Below are positions 8,680 to 18,498 of a stretch of 64,000 nucleotides of DNA, one piece after another; within the stretch, counting starts at the first letter, position 1; each line of letters starts with the position of its first letter. The notes beneath the pieces were generated by a model. It was not told the origin of the DNA. It searched no databases and saw nothing but the letters and a program-made list of their open reading frames with translations. The translations under genes were made by a program, and so were the position numbers. The stretch is from JAUILH01 sp964230215 (GTDB lineage Bacteria; Bacteroidota; Bacteroidia; Flavobacteriales_D; JAUILH01): assembly GCA_964230215.1 (NCBI GenBank), contig CAXRGQ010000016.1, positions 248,001-312,000 on the forward strand, written 5' to 3'.

Positions 8680-10126
8680 TAACATATAAGCCCAGAATCG
8701 TAAGTAGCCCGTTCAATCCAAGTAATTCGTTGCCAATCTTAAACCCTCCAGTCCATTCAGGAATGTATGTGTAGACAACCCAACTTACAATAGGAGCTAA
8801 CACACAGATTGGAATAACCCATATATCGTTCTCTATTTGACGTTTAGAAACCAGCCCGAAAACAAACAAACCAAGTAATGGTCCATAGGTCAGGGCGGCA
8901 AATAAAAAGATATTATTTAGAGCATCCTGATCTAAGTTTTCATGGAGCACAACCGCAAGTACAATCATGATCAATGATGAACTTATATGTGCCAACTTCC
9001 TTAACCTTTTTGCATCTTTTTGATCTTTTTTCTTGACATCTAAAAAGTCAACACAAATTGAGGTAGTCAGGGAAGTTAAAGCCGAATCGGCACTGGAATA
9101 TGCTGCTGCAATCAATCCGAGAAGAAAGAATACCCCAACCACAACACCTAAGTCTGATTCTAGCGCAATAGTAGGAAATACCATATCAGGTTTGTAAGTA
9201 CCAGATTCGGTTAGCGGAATATCAATGCCTTTATGCTTGCCATATAACATTAAAGCCCCGCCTAAAAGCAAAAAGAAAAAATTGACAGCCACGAGCACAA
9301 CTGAAAAGCTCATCATGTTTTTTTGTGCCTCTTTTATGTTCTTACAACTTAGGTTTTTTTGCATCATATCCTGATCCAGACCTGTCATACAAAACGTGAC
9401 CAGCATGCCCGCTAATATCATCTTAAGCCAATGCCCTCCGCTCATTACATCCGTTACCCATATCTTGCTGTGTTCGTCATCCATCACCTTCTGCCCAAGC
9501 CCCACAAAAGATGTATCCATTGCATTCGCTATTCCAATAAAAGCCACAACGGCTGCCGTTATCATACAAAATGTTTGGAGTGTGTCTGTATAGACAATTG
9601 TCTTTATGCCTCCTCTGTTAGTATAGAGCCAAATTAATAATACAGAGATTGTGACGGTGACCCAAAAATCTACGCCCATATCATCCATTACAAAATACTG
9701 AAGAATCCTTGCAACTAATAGCAGTCGAATACTAGCACCGAAAAAACGTGATATTAGAAAGTAAAATGCACCTGTTTTGTAGCTATAAAAACCGAATCTA
9801 TCCCCCAAGTACTCATAAATGCTGGTTACATTCATTCGGTAGTAAACTGGCATCAACACATACGCTACAAGAATATATCCAATCAGATAACCAAAGACCA
9901 TTTGCATGTATGAAAACCCGGCACCATCAACTTGACCAGTAGCAGAGACAAAGGTCACGCCTGACAATGAAGCACCTATCATTCCAAAGGCAACCAAATA
10001 CCATTTACTTGATTTATCACCCGTAAAAAAACTGGAGTTCTCGCCTTTACCAGAAGTTAATCTGGCAATTACGACTAAAAGGACAAAATAAAGTCCAACA
10101 ATGCCAAGTATTAAGCCATCGGTCAT
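8642..10126 (-). CDS. Sodium:solute symporter (SSS family)
   Basis: Polytopic inner-membrane transporter of 494 residues with about 13 hydrophobic helices, matching the SSS/LeuT-fold family. Landmarks are the early GASLSGVTFVSATG segment (cation-binding helix 1 region) and a later AAAYSSADSALTSLTTS helix. Such symporters use the Na+ gradient to import sugars, amino acids or organic acids; the substrate cannot be read from sequence. The start is the ATG at 10126 (MTDGLIL); a TTG two codons upstream is also open. It is divergent from the decarboxylase gene with a 76-base gap, so the symporter might supply that enzyme's substrate, though this is only positional inference. Confidence 0.9.
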   Translation of the reverse strand: MTDGLILGIVGLYFVLLVVIARLTSGKGENSSFFTGDKSSKWYLVAFGMIGASLSGVTFVSATGQVDGAGFSYMQMVFGYLIGYILVAYVLMPVYYRMNVTSIYEYLGDRFGFYSYKTGAFYFLISRFFGASIRLLLVARILQYFVMDDMGVDFWVTVTISVLLIWLYTNRGGIKTIVYTDTLQTFCMITAAVVAFIGIANAMDTSFVGLGQKVMDDEHSKIWVTDVMSGGHWLKMILAGMLVTFCMTGLDQDMMQKNLSCKNIKEAQKNMMSFSVVLVAVNFFFLLLGGALMLYGKHKGIDIPLTESGTYKPDMVFPTIALESDLGVVVGVFFLLGLIAAAYSSADSALTSLTTSICVDFLDVKKKDQKDAKRLRKLAHISSSLIMIVLAVVLHENLDQDALNNIFLFAALTYGPLLGLFVFGLVSKRQIENDIWVIPICVLAPIVSWVVYTYIPEWTGGFKIGNELLGLNGLLTILGLYVISKSQPSTHAVR

Positions 10127-10202
10127 ATACAAATAAAGTAATTAGGTACGCGAATATATCCTAACTTAGCAATTAGTTATCAACTTAAAGCTGTTGTTGA
10201 GT

Positions 10203-11657
10203 ATGGACAGGGATAGATTGAGAGAAGACATTCTACAAGACGAAAGGAATTCGCGCATCTTAGATGTCGATGAAAATTGGGACGAACACAATGGTGGTAT
10301 CTTAGATTATTGCGACAATCATCTCCGCAATATGGAAAAATTCCCAGCGTATGGCGGACTTCAAAATACAGGTAAGGAACTAGATGATTATGCTATAAAT
10401 GGTAATGGCAAACCCATACAAGATGTTATTAAGGTAATTCAACGATCCATAGTTGAACCTGGCCTAAACCCTGCCAGTGGTGGTCATTTAGGTTATATTC
10501 CCGGAGGAGGAATTCCATTAGCAGCCACAGGCGATTATGTGGCAGCCTGCACTAACATGTATGCAGGCGTCTATTATGGTTCTCCAGGAGCCGTGAGAGT
10601 AGAGAACTTTCTAATCAACTGGATGAAAGACCTTATTGGTTATCCAGAAAGCGGCTTTGGAAATCTTTGTTCGGGAGGTTCAATTGCGAATTTAACGGCG
10701 ATTATTTGTGCCCGTGATGCCTACAAAGTTGAAGGAGCGCTCGTTGAAAAATCAGTCATTTACTTGTCTAGTCATGCTCATCATTGCGTGAAAAAAGCCA
10801 TAAACATGGCCGGATTGAGGTCTGCCATTATCAGACATGTGAAAATGAAGGATGATTATAGCATTGATGAAAACGCTTTACAAAAACAAATCATTCTCGA
10901 TACTGAAGATGGCTTACATCCCTTCTTAGTCGTGGCAAGTGCTGGCACCACAGATACTGGTGTAATTGACCCGCTGGACAATCTGGCAGATGTATGTGAA
11001 AAACATAAATTGTGGTTCCATGTTGATGCCGCCTATGGAGGCTTCTTTATTTTGCTTGACGAATTAAAAGACAAATTTAAAGGCATTGAAAGAAGTGATT
11101 CTTGTGTTTTAGACCCACACAAAGGCTTATTTATTCCTTATGGGCTAGGCACTGTCCTAGTTAAGGACAGAAAATATATGCTTGAATCATTCTCGTATGA
11201 AGCAAATTATATGCAGGATGCCAATAGTTTTGATGAACAAATTTCACCCTCGGAGGTATCTCCAGAATTAACAAAACACTTTAGAGGCATGCGCTTATGG
11301 CTGCCACTTCAATTACTCGGAATCAACCCGTTTATAGCATGCTTGGCAGAGAAGATTAAATTGTGCAGATACTTTTATGAGGAAATTAAAGCACGTGGAT
11401 TTGAAGTTGGTCCCAACCCTGCTCTATCCGTTATGACCTACAGATATGTTCCAAAAACAGGTGATGCAGACAGCTTCAACAGAAAATTAATGGAGTATAT
11501 TAGAGAAGACGGAAGAACATTTGTGAGTTCAACGAATGTAGATGGCAATTTTGTTTTAAGGTTGGCCGTTCTGAGTTTTAGAACCCACTTAAGAACTATT
11601 GATACTCTTCTGGAGGTGATTGATGCAGGAGTAAAACAAATCGAGAATGAACATTAA
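10203..11657 (+). CDS. Pyridoxal-5'-phosphate-dependent decarboxylase (group II, aromatic amino acid / glutamate type)
   Basis: Fold-type I PLP enzyme of 484 residues. The PLP-binding aspartate is in HVDAAYGGFF (Asp275), and the Schiff-base lysine is Lys307 in LDPHKGLFIPYG. The family decarboxylates L-DOPA, tryptophan, tyrosine, histidine or glutamate, and I cannot assign the substrate. The N-terminal GHLGYIPGGGIP segment resembles aromatic-amino-acid decarboxylases. I chose the ATG at 10203; the open frame reaches back to a TTG at 10194. It overlaps recR by 11 bases and is probably translationally coupled to it. Confidence 0.88.
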   Translation: MDRDRLREDILQDERNSRILDVDENWDEHNGGILDYCDNHLRNMEKFPAYGGLQNTGKELDDYAINGNGKPIQDVIKVIQRSIVEPGLNPASGGHLGYIPGGGIPLAATGDYVAACTNMYAGVYYGSPGAVRVENFLINWMKDLIGYPESGFGNLCSGGSIANLTAIICARDAYKVEGALVEKSVIYLSSHAHHCVKKAINMAGLRSAIIRHVKMKDDYSIDENALQKQIILDTEDGLHPFLVVASAGTTDTGVIDPLDNLADVCEKHKLWFHVDAAYGGFFILLDELKDKFKGIERSDSCVLDPHKGLFIPYGLGTVLVKDRKYMLESFSYEANYMQDANSFDEQISPSEVSPELTKHFRGMRLWLPLQLLGINPFIACLAEKIKLCRYFYEEIKARGFEVGPNPALSVMTYRYVPKTGDADSFNRKLMEYIREDGRTFVSSTNVDGNFVLRLAVLSFRTHLRTIDTLLEVIDAGVKQIENEH

Positions 11658-12264
11658 ATCAAAATATCTTGAAAAGGCCGTTGATCAAATGGCAAGCTTA
11701 CCAGGTATTGGGAGAAAAACAGCCTTACGCTTAGTTCTAGATTTGATGAATAGAGCTCCACAAGACGTTGCTGCATTTAGCGAATCGTTTGTGCATATGT
11801 CTCAAAACATTAAGTTATGCAAAACTTGTTATAATATTTCTGATTTTGAAGAGTGCGAAATATGCACCAACCCCTCACGTGATCAAGGTTTAATTTGTGT
11901 GGTTAGAGATATTCGTGATGTAATGGCCATTGAAAATACCATGCAGTACAAGGGTGTGTATCATGTGCTAGGTGGAGTCATCTCACCAATGGACGGAATT
12001 GGTCCATCTGACCTAAGAATAGCCGAATTAATGGATAGAATAAACGAAGACACATATGAGGTCATTCTTGCTTTTGGAGCAACGATGGAAGGCGATACCA
12101 CGAATTTCTTTCTCAACAAAAAACTAAAAGCATTTGATATTTCAGTCAGCGTTCTTTCACGAGGAGTGTCTGTAGGGGATGAATTAGAATATACGGATGA
12201 GACAACTCTTGGGCGCTCTATCATCAATAGACTTCCGTTTGAAACATCTTTAGGTAAACAATAG
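11647..12264 (+). CDS. recR: Recombination mediator protein RecR
   Basis: RecR forms a DNA-encircling ring and acts with RecO (and RecF) to load RecA at gaps. The 205-residue length is normal. The N-terminal helix-hairpin-helix carries LPGIGRKTALRLVLDL. The C4 zinc finger uses Cys58, Cys61, Cys70 and Cys73, and is followed by a Toprim domain beginning LICVVRDIRDVMAIE. It overlaps the decarboxylase gene by 11 bases and is followed 18 bases later by a glycosyltransferase with its own promoter-like box. Confidence 0.96.
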   Translation: MNIKSKYLEKAVDQMASLPGIGRKTALRLVLDLMNRAPQDVAAFSESFVHMSQNIKLCKTCYNISDFEECEICTNPSRDQGLICVVRDIRDVMAIENTMQYKGVYHVLGGVISPMDGIGPSDLRIAELMDRINEDTYEVILAFGATMEGDTTNFFLNKKLKAFDISVSVLSRGVSVGDELEYTDETTLGRSIINRLPFETSLGKQ

Positions 12265-12267
12265 CCT

Positions 12268-12275
12268 TATATTTG
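12268..12275 (+). promoter_or_regulatory. Promoter -7 element before a TTG-start glycosyltransferase gene
   Basis: TATATTTG is a perfect TAnnTTTG match located 4-11 bases after the recR stop and ending 7 bases before the predicted TTG start at 12283. No convincing TTG -33 element is visible at the expected distance. If used, transcription would begin almost at the start codon. Confidence 0.4.
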
Positions 12276-12282
12276 TGCCGAT

Positions 12283-14235
12283 TTGAAATTATCCGTAGTC
12301 ATAGTTAATTACAATGTTGAGCATTTTCTGGAGCAATGCTTAAACTCCGTAGATAATGCTATGAAGCATGTAAGCGGGGAGGTATTTGTAGTGGACAACA
12401 ACTCTATTGACGGCTCGGTTGCCATGGTAAAGGATAAATTCCCGCATGTACATCTCATCGATAATAAGGACAACGTAGGTTTTTCCAAAGCAAATAATCA
12501 AGCCATGAAAATTGCGAAAGGAGAATACGTCCTATTGCTAAATCCAGATACGGTTGTAGAAGAATCTACATTTGAGAAAGTTGTGAAATTCATGGACGAA
12601 CATCCAGACGCCGGTGGCTTAGGCGTTAAGATGTTGGATGGGAAGGGCGCCTTTTTACCAGAATCAAAACGCGGACTTCCCACTCCTGCCGTGGCCTTCT
12701 ATAAAATTTTCGGCCTGAGCAGACTTTTTCCAAAATCGCGAAAGTTTGGCCGCTATCACCTTGGTTATTTAGATGATGACAAAACACATGAAATCGAGAT
12801 TCTATCTGGGGCATTTATGCTAATGCGAAAAGAAGCCTTGGATAAAGTGGGCTTGTTGGATGAGGCCTTTTTTATGTATGGTGAAGATATTGACTTATCC
12901 TACCGCATAATAAAAGGTGGTTACAAAAACTATTATTTCCCCGATACTCGAATCATTCATTACAAGGGTGAAAGCACTAAAAAAAGTAGTGTGAATTATG
13001 TATTTGTGTTTTACAACGCAATGATCATATTCGCAAAAAAGCACTTTTCTCAGAAGAACGCCAAGCTGTTCTCGTTTCTAATAAATCTTGCCATCTATTT
13101 TAGGGCCGGATTAGCCATTGCAAACCGATTAGTAAAGAAAAGTATATTACCAATTATCGATCTCGCCCTGATTACAAGCTTGTTGTTTGGAATCTCACAT
13201 TGGTATCAAAAATATTCGGGCATTGAGTTCCCCGAAAACCTCACAAAATACGCTATCCCAATTTACGGATTAACGTGGGTAATCTGCAATGTGCTTTTCG
13301 GTAGCTACGACCGACCGATAAAGCTTATACGCCTGTTATACGGAAGTGTATTAGGCTCAGTTTTAATATTTAGCACCTATGCTTTCCTAGATAAATCGTA
13401 CCAGTTTTCACGTGCATTTTTACTTTTAGGGAGTGTCGGAACCCTCTTATACTTTTCAGTCAGCCGGCTCTTCCTATCGCTTGCGGGCGTTTACGGATAT
13501 TCAATAAAATCAAAGCGTCATTCAAGATTTGCTATCGTTGGCAGTATTGAAGAGTGTGAGCGCGTCCATAACCTGTTACAGCAAACCCATCCCAATAGCG
13601 AAGAGGTTTTATACGTGACCCCAGATTCGGCCCATGAAGTGAGTGAAAAATACGTAGGTAAATGGAACCAGATTAATCAGATCTGCCACATCCATAAAAT
13701 TGACGAATTAATATTCTGTGCCAAGGACGTAACAGCCAGAGACACCATCTCTGCCATGTCCAAATTAGAAGCAGGTAAACTCGATTTCAAAATTGCCCAA
13801 CCCGAAACACTATTTTTAATAGGCAGCAATTCAATCGACACTTCCGGAGACCTTTACATGCTTGACTTACACTCGATTAATTCACCAACAAACCGTAGAA
13901 ATAAGCGCATGTTTGATTTGGTATCATCAATAGTTATTCTGGCAAGTCTGCCCGTAAGTATTTGGTTCGTTAAGAAGAAGTTATCATTCGTTTCTAACAT
14001 ATTTAGTACTCTGCTGGGGCGCACTACATGGGTTGGATACTCCACCCCTTCTCAAAGTAAAAAGCTCCAGCTTCCCAGCTTAAAAAAAGGAATTATATCT
14101 CCAATATGTGCACTGCAGAGTAAGGCTATCAATGATGAAATCACTGAGCGACTTGACATCATTTACGCAAAAAGTTATCGCATCTCAACAGACCTAAAAT
14201 TGTTGCTAAAATGTTTCCCATTTTTAGGTCAATAA
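12283..14235 (+). CDS. GT2 glycosyltransferase fused to a degenerate WbaP/WcaJ-like phosphoglycosyltransferase
   Basis: Membrane protein of 650 residues. Residues 1-255 are a family 2 glycosyltransferase (start KLSVVIVNYNVEHFLEQCL, a DNNSIDGS motif and an LLNPDT segment). About 265-400 forms several hydrophobic helices. About 415-530 resembles the CoA_binding_3 Rossmann domain of polyprenyl-phosphate glycosylphosphotransferases. From 537 a C-terminal block starts KRMFDLVSS and retains GRTTWVGY, LPSLKKGI and a terminal STDLKLLLK helix. It lacks the GPVFFRQERVG, KFRSM and DELPQ parts that hold the catalytic DE pair, so only the GT2 half is likely catalytic. The start is TTG: no ATG or GTG lies nearby and the family begins exactly here. 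Role: polysaccharide or glycan assembly at the inner membrane. Confidence 0.85.
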   Translation: MKLSVVIVNYNVEHFLEQCLNSVDNAMKHVSGEVFVVDNNSIDGSVAMVKDKFPHVHLIDNKDNVGFSKANNQAMKIAKGEYVLLLNPDTVVEESTFEKVVKFMDEHPDAGGLGVKMLDGKGAFLPESKRGLPTPAVAFYKIFGLSRLFPKSRKFGRYHLGYLDDDKTHEIEILSGAFMLMRKEALDKVGLLDEAFFMYGEDIDLSYRIIKGGYKNYYFPDTRIIHYKGESTKKSSVNYVFVFYNAMIIFAKKHFSQKNAKLFSFLINLAIYFRAGLAIANRLVKKSILPIIDLALITSLLFGISHWYQKYSGIEFPENLTKYAIPIYGLTWVICNVLFGSYDRPIKLIRLLYGSVLGSVLIFSTYAFLDKSYQFSRAFLLLGSVGTLLYFSVSRLFLSLAGVYGYSIKSKRHSRFAIVGSIEECERVHNLLQQTHPNSEEVLYVTPDSAHEVSEKYVGKWNQINQICHIHKIDELIFCAKDVTARDTISAMSKLEAGKLDFKIAQPETLFLIGSNSIDTSGDLYMLDLHSINSPTNRRNKRMFDLVSSIVILASLPVSIWFVKKKLSFVSNIFSTLLGRTTWVGYSTPSQSKKLQLPSLKKGIISPICALQSKAINDEITERLDIIYAKSYRISTDLKLLLKCFPFLGQ

Positions 14236-14265
14236 ACACCTTATATACATCTTATTAGAATTAGG

Positions 14266-14297
14266 ACTTGCAAGTACTGATTTTTACCTTATTTTTG
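14266..14297 (+). promoter_or_regulatory. Promoter of the E2 acyltransferase gene with a palindrome over the -33 box
   Basis: TATTTTTG at 14290-14297 matches the -7 consensus, and TTG at 14268-14270 lies 19 bases upstream as the -33 element. The TTG sits inside ACTTGCAAGT (14266-14275), a perfect 10-base palindrome that could bind a dimeric regulator. The leader to the ATG at 14328 is about 25 bases, longer than for neighbouring genes. Confidence 0.6.
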
Positions 14298-14327
14298 TAA
14301 GCTTAGATAAATTATAAAAATTAAGGA

Positions 14328-15686
14328 ATGTCACAGGTAGAAGTATTGCTCCCTAAAATGGGTGAAAGTGTTGCAGAGGCCACAATTATTCGTTGGTTAA
14401 AGGAAGAAGGAGATACAATAGAGGCGGAAGAATCAATAATCGAGATTGCAACTGATAAGGTTGACTCGGAAGTTCCAGCGCCTGCTGACGGAGTTTTATT
14501 AAAAAGATTATTCAACGAAGGTGACGTTGTTAAAGTTGGTGAAGTAATCGCCATCATTGGCGCTGAAGGAGAAAGTGCTCAGAAAGTTACAGCTCCTGCA
14601 CCCGAGAAGAAAGAGGCTGCAGCTCCAGCAGTTGCGGCAGCGGTTGAAACTGCTGTTGAGACAATGTCTAACGGACAGAGTCTTGCCAAATCTGGACCAT
14701 CTGGAAGATTTTACAGCCCATTAGTTCGTAACATAGCAAAAGCTGAAGGCGTTAGCATGAGTGAACTTGAAGCTATTTCAGGCTCAGGGAAAGACGGTAG
14801 AGTTACCAAGAGTGATATGCTAGCATATGTGGAAACAAGAGTTAATGAAGGGCCAGCTACAATTACGAACACGCCTGCTGCTCCTAGCTCAGCGCCTGCA
14901 CCGCAAAAAACACCTTCTGCGAATGGAAGTGCAGCGCCTGCTCCAGCAATCAAATCTCCAACCGTTTCAATTAACCCAGGTGATGAAATCGTTGAAATGG
15001 ATAGAATGCGTAAGATTATTGCTGACCACATGGTTATGTCTAAGCATGTATCACCGCACGTAACTAGCTATGTTGAGGCAGATGTAACCAACCTTGTTAA
15101 TTGGAGAAATAAGGTTAAGAAAGACTTTGAAAAACGTGAAGGAGAAAAAATCACCTTTACACCTATTTTCATTGAAGCGATTGTTAAAGCAATAAAGGAC
15201 TTCCCTGAAATCAACATTTCAGTAGACGGCAACAATATCGTTAAAAGAAAAGACATCAATATAGGAATGGCGGCAGCCTTGCCTTCAGGAAATTTAATTG
15301 TTCCCGTTATTAAAAAGGCGGATATGCTGAACTTGGTTGGTTTGACTAAAACTGTAAATGATTTAGCAAACAGAGCAAGAGCTAATCAACTTCAACCAGA
15401 TGAAATAAGTGGCGGAACCTATACTATAACTAATGTTGGCTCATTTGGAAATGTAATGGGCACACCAATTATTAACCAGCCACAAGTTGCCATAATGGCG
15501 GTAGGAGCAATTCGTAAACTTCCTGCGGTTATTGAGACACCATATGGAGACACGATTGGTATCAGACACAAAATGTATTTATCCCATTCTTATGACCACA
15601 GAGTTGTGGATGGCGCATTAGGAGGTAGATTTGTTAGACGTGTAGCAGACTACCTTGAGCAATTTGACCCGAATAGGGAACTTTAA
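14328..15686 (+). CDS. Dihydrolipoamide acyltransferase, E2 subunit of a 2-oxo acid dehydrogenase complex
   Basis: E2 core enzyme that transfers acyl groups from the lipoyl arm to CoA. Domain order over 452 residues: one lipoyl domain with the lipoylated Lys44 in EIATDKVDSEV; a flexible Ala/Pro linker; a peripheral-subunit-binding domain about 127-167; a second linker; and a catalytic domain ending in HSYDHRVVDG with active-site His424 and Asp428. A single lipoyl domain fits a branched-chain or 2-oxoglutarate E2 better than the multi-lipoyl PdhC, but I cannot choose. E1 and E3 are not nearby. Nine bases separate it from the PorE-like gene downstream, so read-through is likely. Confidence 0.93.
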   Translation: MSQVEVLLPKMGESVAEATIIRWLKEEGDTIEAEESIIEIATDKVDSEVPAPADGVLLKRLFNEGDVVKVGEVIAIIGAEGESAQKVTAPAPEKKEAAAPAVAAAVETAVETMSNGQSLAKSGPSGRFYSPLVRNIAKAEGVSMSELEAISGSGKDGRVTKSDMLAYVETRVNEGPATITNTPAAPSSAPAPQKTPSANGSAAPAPAIKSPTVSINPGDEIVEMDRMRKIIADHMVMSKHVSPHVTSYVEADVTNLVNWRNKVKKDFEKREGEKITFTPIFIEAIVKAIKDFPEINISVDGNNIVKRKDINIGMAAALPSGNLIVPVIKKADMLNLVGLTKTVNDLANRARANQLQPDEISGGTYTITNVGSFGNVMGTPIINQPQVAIMAVGAIRKLPAVIETPYGDTIGIRHKMYLSHSYDHRVVDGALGGRFVRRVADYLEQFDPNREL

Positions 15687-15695
15687 ACCTAATCT

Positions 15696-18407
15696 ATGAA
15701 AAGACTAACTACCCTACTTATACTTCTATTTTTTGCTGGCAATTTTTCAGTGCAAGCACAACCCAAGACGCCTGAACAGTTAGAGCGTGCCTTGAATAGA
15801 GCTAGCACTGAGGATAAATTTGCGGCAGCGAATGACCTATACTATGAGAAAAAGTACTATCATGCTTTGCTCGTATTCAAGAATCTAGTAGCTGAAGATC
15901 CTGGTAATGGTCACTTCAATTATAAGCTTGGGGTATGTTATCTAAACTCAAATTCGGAAAGAACTAAGGCACTGCCTTACCTTTTGGAAGCTGAAAAAGC
16001 CATCTCTAAAAGTTTCAATCCGTACACATATGAGCACCGCAAGGCACCAGTAGAAACTTATTTCTTTTTAGCTCAGGCATATCATCTTAACTATGAGTTT
16101 GATAAAGCAATCGAATACTTTCAAAAATTACAAGGTAAAGTATCCAAGAAACACATACTGTACGAAGATGCAGGCGTAAGAATTGAGCAGTGTAAATTGG
16201 CAAAGAAGATGGTTCAAGAGAAGAGAACTGATGTTGTCATCAATAACCTAGGGCCTAATATAAATAGTGAATATAGTGACTTCTCGCCTGTTTTATCTCT
16301 TGACGGAAACGTCCTTTACTTCACATCTCGAAGAGTTAGAGAAGACAGTTCTAACATTGATTACTTCAACTGGAATGATGGTAAGCATTACGAAGATATT
16401 TATGTTGCTTACAAAGACCGTAACGGAGAATGGGGTAAACCTCAGGTATTATCTTTCTCTGAAACAGACAGAAATGAAGCTACTATAGGTGTTTCCGCAG
16501 ACGGAATGGAGCTATTCGCTTACATTGATGATGAGGGTGATGGAAACATTTATTACAGTGTTTTCCAAGACACAAACTTTAACGACCTTGAAAAAATTGA
16601 AGGTGAAACAACCGATATCAATACTGAGTATTGGGAGACACATGCTACAATTTCGCCTGATGGAAATACAATGTACTTTGTGAGTGATCGTAAAGGCAGC
16701 ATGGGTGGTAGAGATATCTATTTTGTGAGAAGACTTCCGAATGGTGAATGGGGCTTAGCACAGAACATAGGTGCCCCTATTAACACAGGGAATGACGAAG
16801 ACAGCCCATTTATTGCTGCTGACGGAAAATCTCTTTACTACAGCTCGAATGGACCACAGAGTATGGGTGGATTTGATATTTTCCTTACTCAGATGGATGA
16901 GAATGGTGTTTGGTCAAAACCTGTGAATGTAGGCTACCCAGTTAATACGGTAGATGATGACATCTTCTTTATACTGGGAGCTGATGGTGTTACGGGATAT
17001 TACTCGTCATTACACGAAGAAAAATCAGGAGAAACTGGTGTTGTTAAAGACCAAGGATATGGTGAAAAAGATATCTATTCAATAACGTTCACAAGTGCTA
17101 TGCTTGACAGTGTTGCCATTCTTAAAGGTTACATTATTCCAAAAGCAGGTGAACCTATTCCAAGCAGTATTGAAATATATGCTACAGACATGACAACTGG
17201 TGAACAAAGAGGTCCATTTAAGCCAAGACCTGATGATGGAGGTTATGTTTTGACACTAATTCCGTGTCACGATTATAAAGTTGAATACTTTATGGATGGT
17301 AATCTCTTCTCTGAGACAGAATTCACTGTTCCTTGTGAAGCAGACGTACAAACAATTCATAGAGAGATCTACTTAGACCCAACACACATGGGAACAGAGC
17401 CTACTTATGATGGTGCTATCGTAAGATGGAAAGTAATCGATTCGCCAATGGATTTATCGGGTAATCAAGTTAACTATTATGATGAGAGCGGTGAAATTTC
17501 AGGACAAGTTGCTGTTGACGATAAGGGTATATTCTCTTATCCTAATAACAATCACGACTTTACTTACCGTTTCGCACTGGATGGCCAAAACGATATAATT
17601 TGTAAATCAACATGTATTGCATTAATTGATAGTTTGGAGAATATTCTTGGCTATGCTATTAAGACAGATGATTGTCAATATTACTATGAGAACATTGACT
17701 ACAAGTGGGTCGTAGTAGATTCGAAGGGTAACACAGTTAAAAAGGATAATGTAAAAGTTACCTTTAAGGATGAAAACGGCAACATAACAAACGATGAGAA
17801 GCTTGGATGTAACGGTATGTTTGCTTACCACCCACTGAGTCCAGAAAGTAACATTTTCTTTGAACTTGATGGATTAGAGAACACACTTTGTGATGAAGTA
17901 ACTATAGTTCTACTTGATAAAGACAACAATAAAGTTGGTGAAACTACAAGAGATGCTAATTGTAACTTCAAATATGGAAGTCAAGATGTAGTTATTGTTG
18001 ACACTGGTTCCACTTCAGTTGATTGTAAAGCAAATCCAGCATCTTACGCTAAGTTCTATAAATACAATATGAAGGATATTAAATTGGACGAAAAGAGGTT
18101 CAAAGACTTCATGAATGGTGTTGCAGAGCTTGTTAAATGTAACGGTGTAGCAAAAATAGAAATCGAAAGTAGTGCGTCAAAAGTGCCTACAAGTACATTC
18201 AAAAACAACGAGCAGCTTGCTCAATACAGAGCTAATGATGCTAAAAAACGTGTGTTAGAAGCTGCTAAAAGAATGGGTGTAGATACGAGTAAAATCAAAT
18301 TTACTGCTATTAATGCTCAAGTTCTTGGACCTGCTTACAATGATGACTACATCAAAAATCGTAGCACTTACGAGAAATATCAATACGTTAAATTAATGGC
18401 TAAATAA
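15696..18407 (+). CDS. TPR/PD40 PorE-like envelope protein with a variant OmpA-like C-terminus (paralogue 1)
   Basis: Secreted protein of 903 residues: signal peptide (1-21, ending VQAQ), TPR-like helices about 30-170, then a PD40/WD40-like propeller about 185-470 with repeats such as SLDGNVLYFTSRR and SPDGNTMYFVSDRKG. Cysteine-containing Ig-like repeats follow, about 490-770. The C-terminal block of about 105 residues has the spacing of an OmpA domain, with LAQYRANDAKKRV matching the helix that normally reads NxxLSxxRA. It carries ESSASKVPT in place of the GHTD strand, so the peptidoglycan-contacting aspartate is lost while the arginine remains. The overall order matches PorE of the type IX secretion system, but orthology is not established. 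First of three tandem paralogues. Confidence 0.8.
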   Translation: MKRLTTLLILLFFAGNFSVQAQPKTPEQLERALNRASTEDKFAAANDLYYEKKYYHALLVFKNLVAEDPGNGHFNYKLGVCYLNSNSERTKALPYLLEAEKAISKSFNPYTYEHRKAPVETYFFLAQAYHLNYEFDKAIEYFQKLQGKVSKKHILYEDAGVRIEQCKLAKKMVQEKRTDVVINNLGPNINSEYSDFSPVLSLDGNVLYFTSRRVREDSSNIDYFNWNDGKHYEDIYVAYKDRNGEWGKPQVLSFSETDRNEATIGVSADGMELFAYIDDEGDGNIYYSVFQDTNFNDLEKIEGETTDINTEYWETHATISPDGNTMYFVSDRKGSMGGRDIYFVRRLPNGEWGLAQNIGAPINTGNDEDSPFIAADGKSLYYSSNGPQSMGGFDIFLTQMDENGVWSKPVNVGYPVNTVDDDIFFILGADGVTGYYSSLHEEKSGETGVVKDQGYGEKDIYSITFTSAMLDSVAILKGYIIPKAGEPIPSSIEIYATDMTTGEQRGPFKPRPDDGGYVLTLIPCHDYKVEYFMDGNLFSETEFTVPCEADVQTIHREIYLDPTHMGTEPTYDGAIVRWKVIDSPMDLSGNQVNYYDESGEISGQVAVDDKGIFSYPNNNHDFTYRFALDGQNDIICKSTCIALIDSLENILGYAIKTDDCQYYYENIDYKWVVVDSKGNTVKKDNVKVTFKDENGNITNDEKLGCNGMFAYHPLSPESNIFFELDGLENTLCDEVTIVLLDKDNNKVGETTRDANCNFKYGSQDVVIVDTGSTSVDCKANPASYAKFYKYNMKDIKLDEKRFKDFMNGVAELVKCNGVAKIEIESSASKVPTSTFKNNEQLAQYRANDAKKRVLEAAKRMGVDTSKIKFTAINAQVLGPAYNDDYIKNRSTYEKYQYVKLMAK

Positions 18408-18498
18408 GTTATCATGATTCTTCTGAGGAAAACATACTACATGCTAAGTTTCAATTACTTAAACCTAAATATTATATTAGCCAATTAAATAATAAAAA

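Noticed and set aside
18408..18498. A terminator or promoter in the gap between PorE-like paralogues 1 and 2.
   Set aside because: No stable hairpin is visible and the best -7 match (TATATTAG) is one base off without a -33 element; read-through is more plausible.
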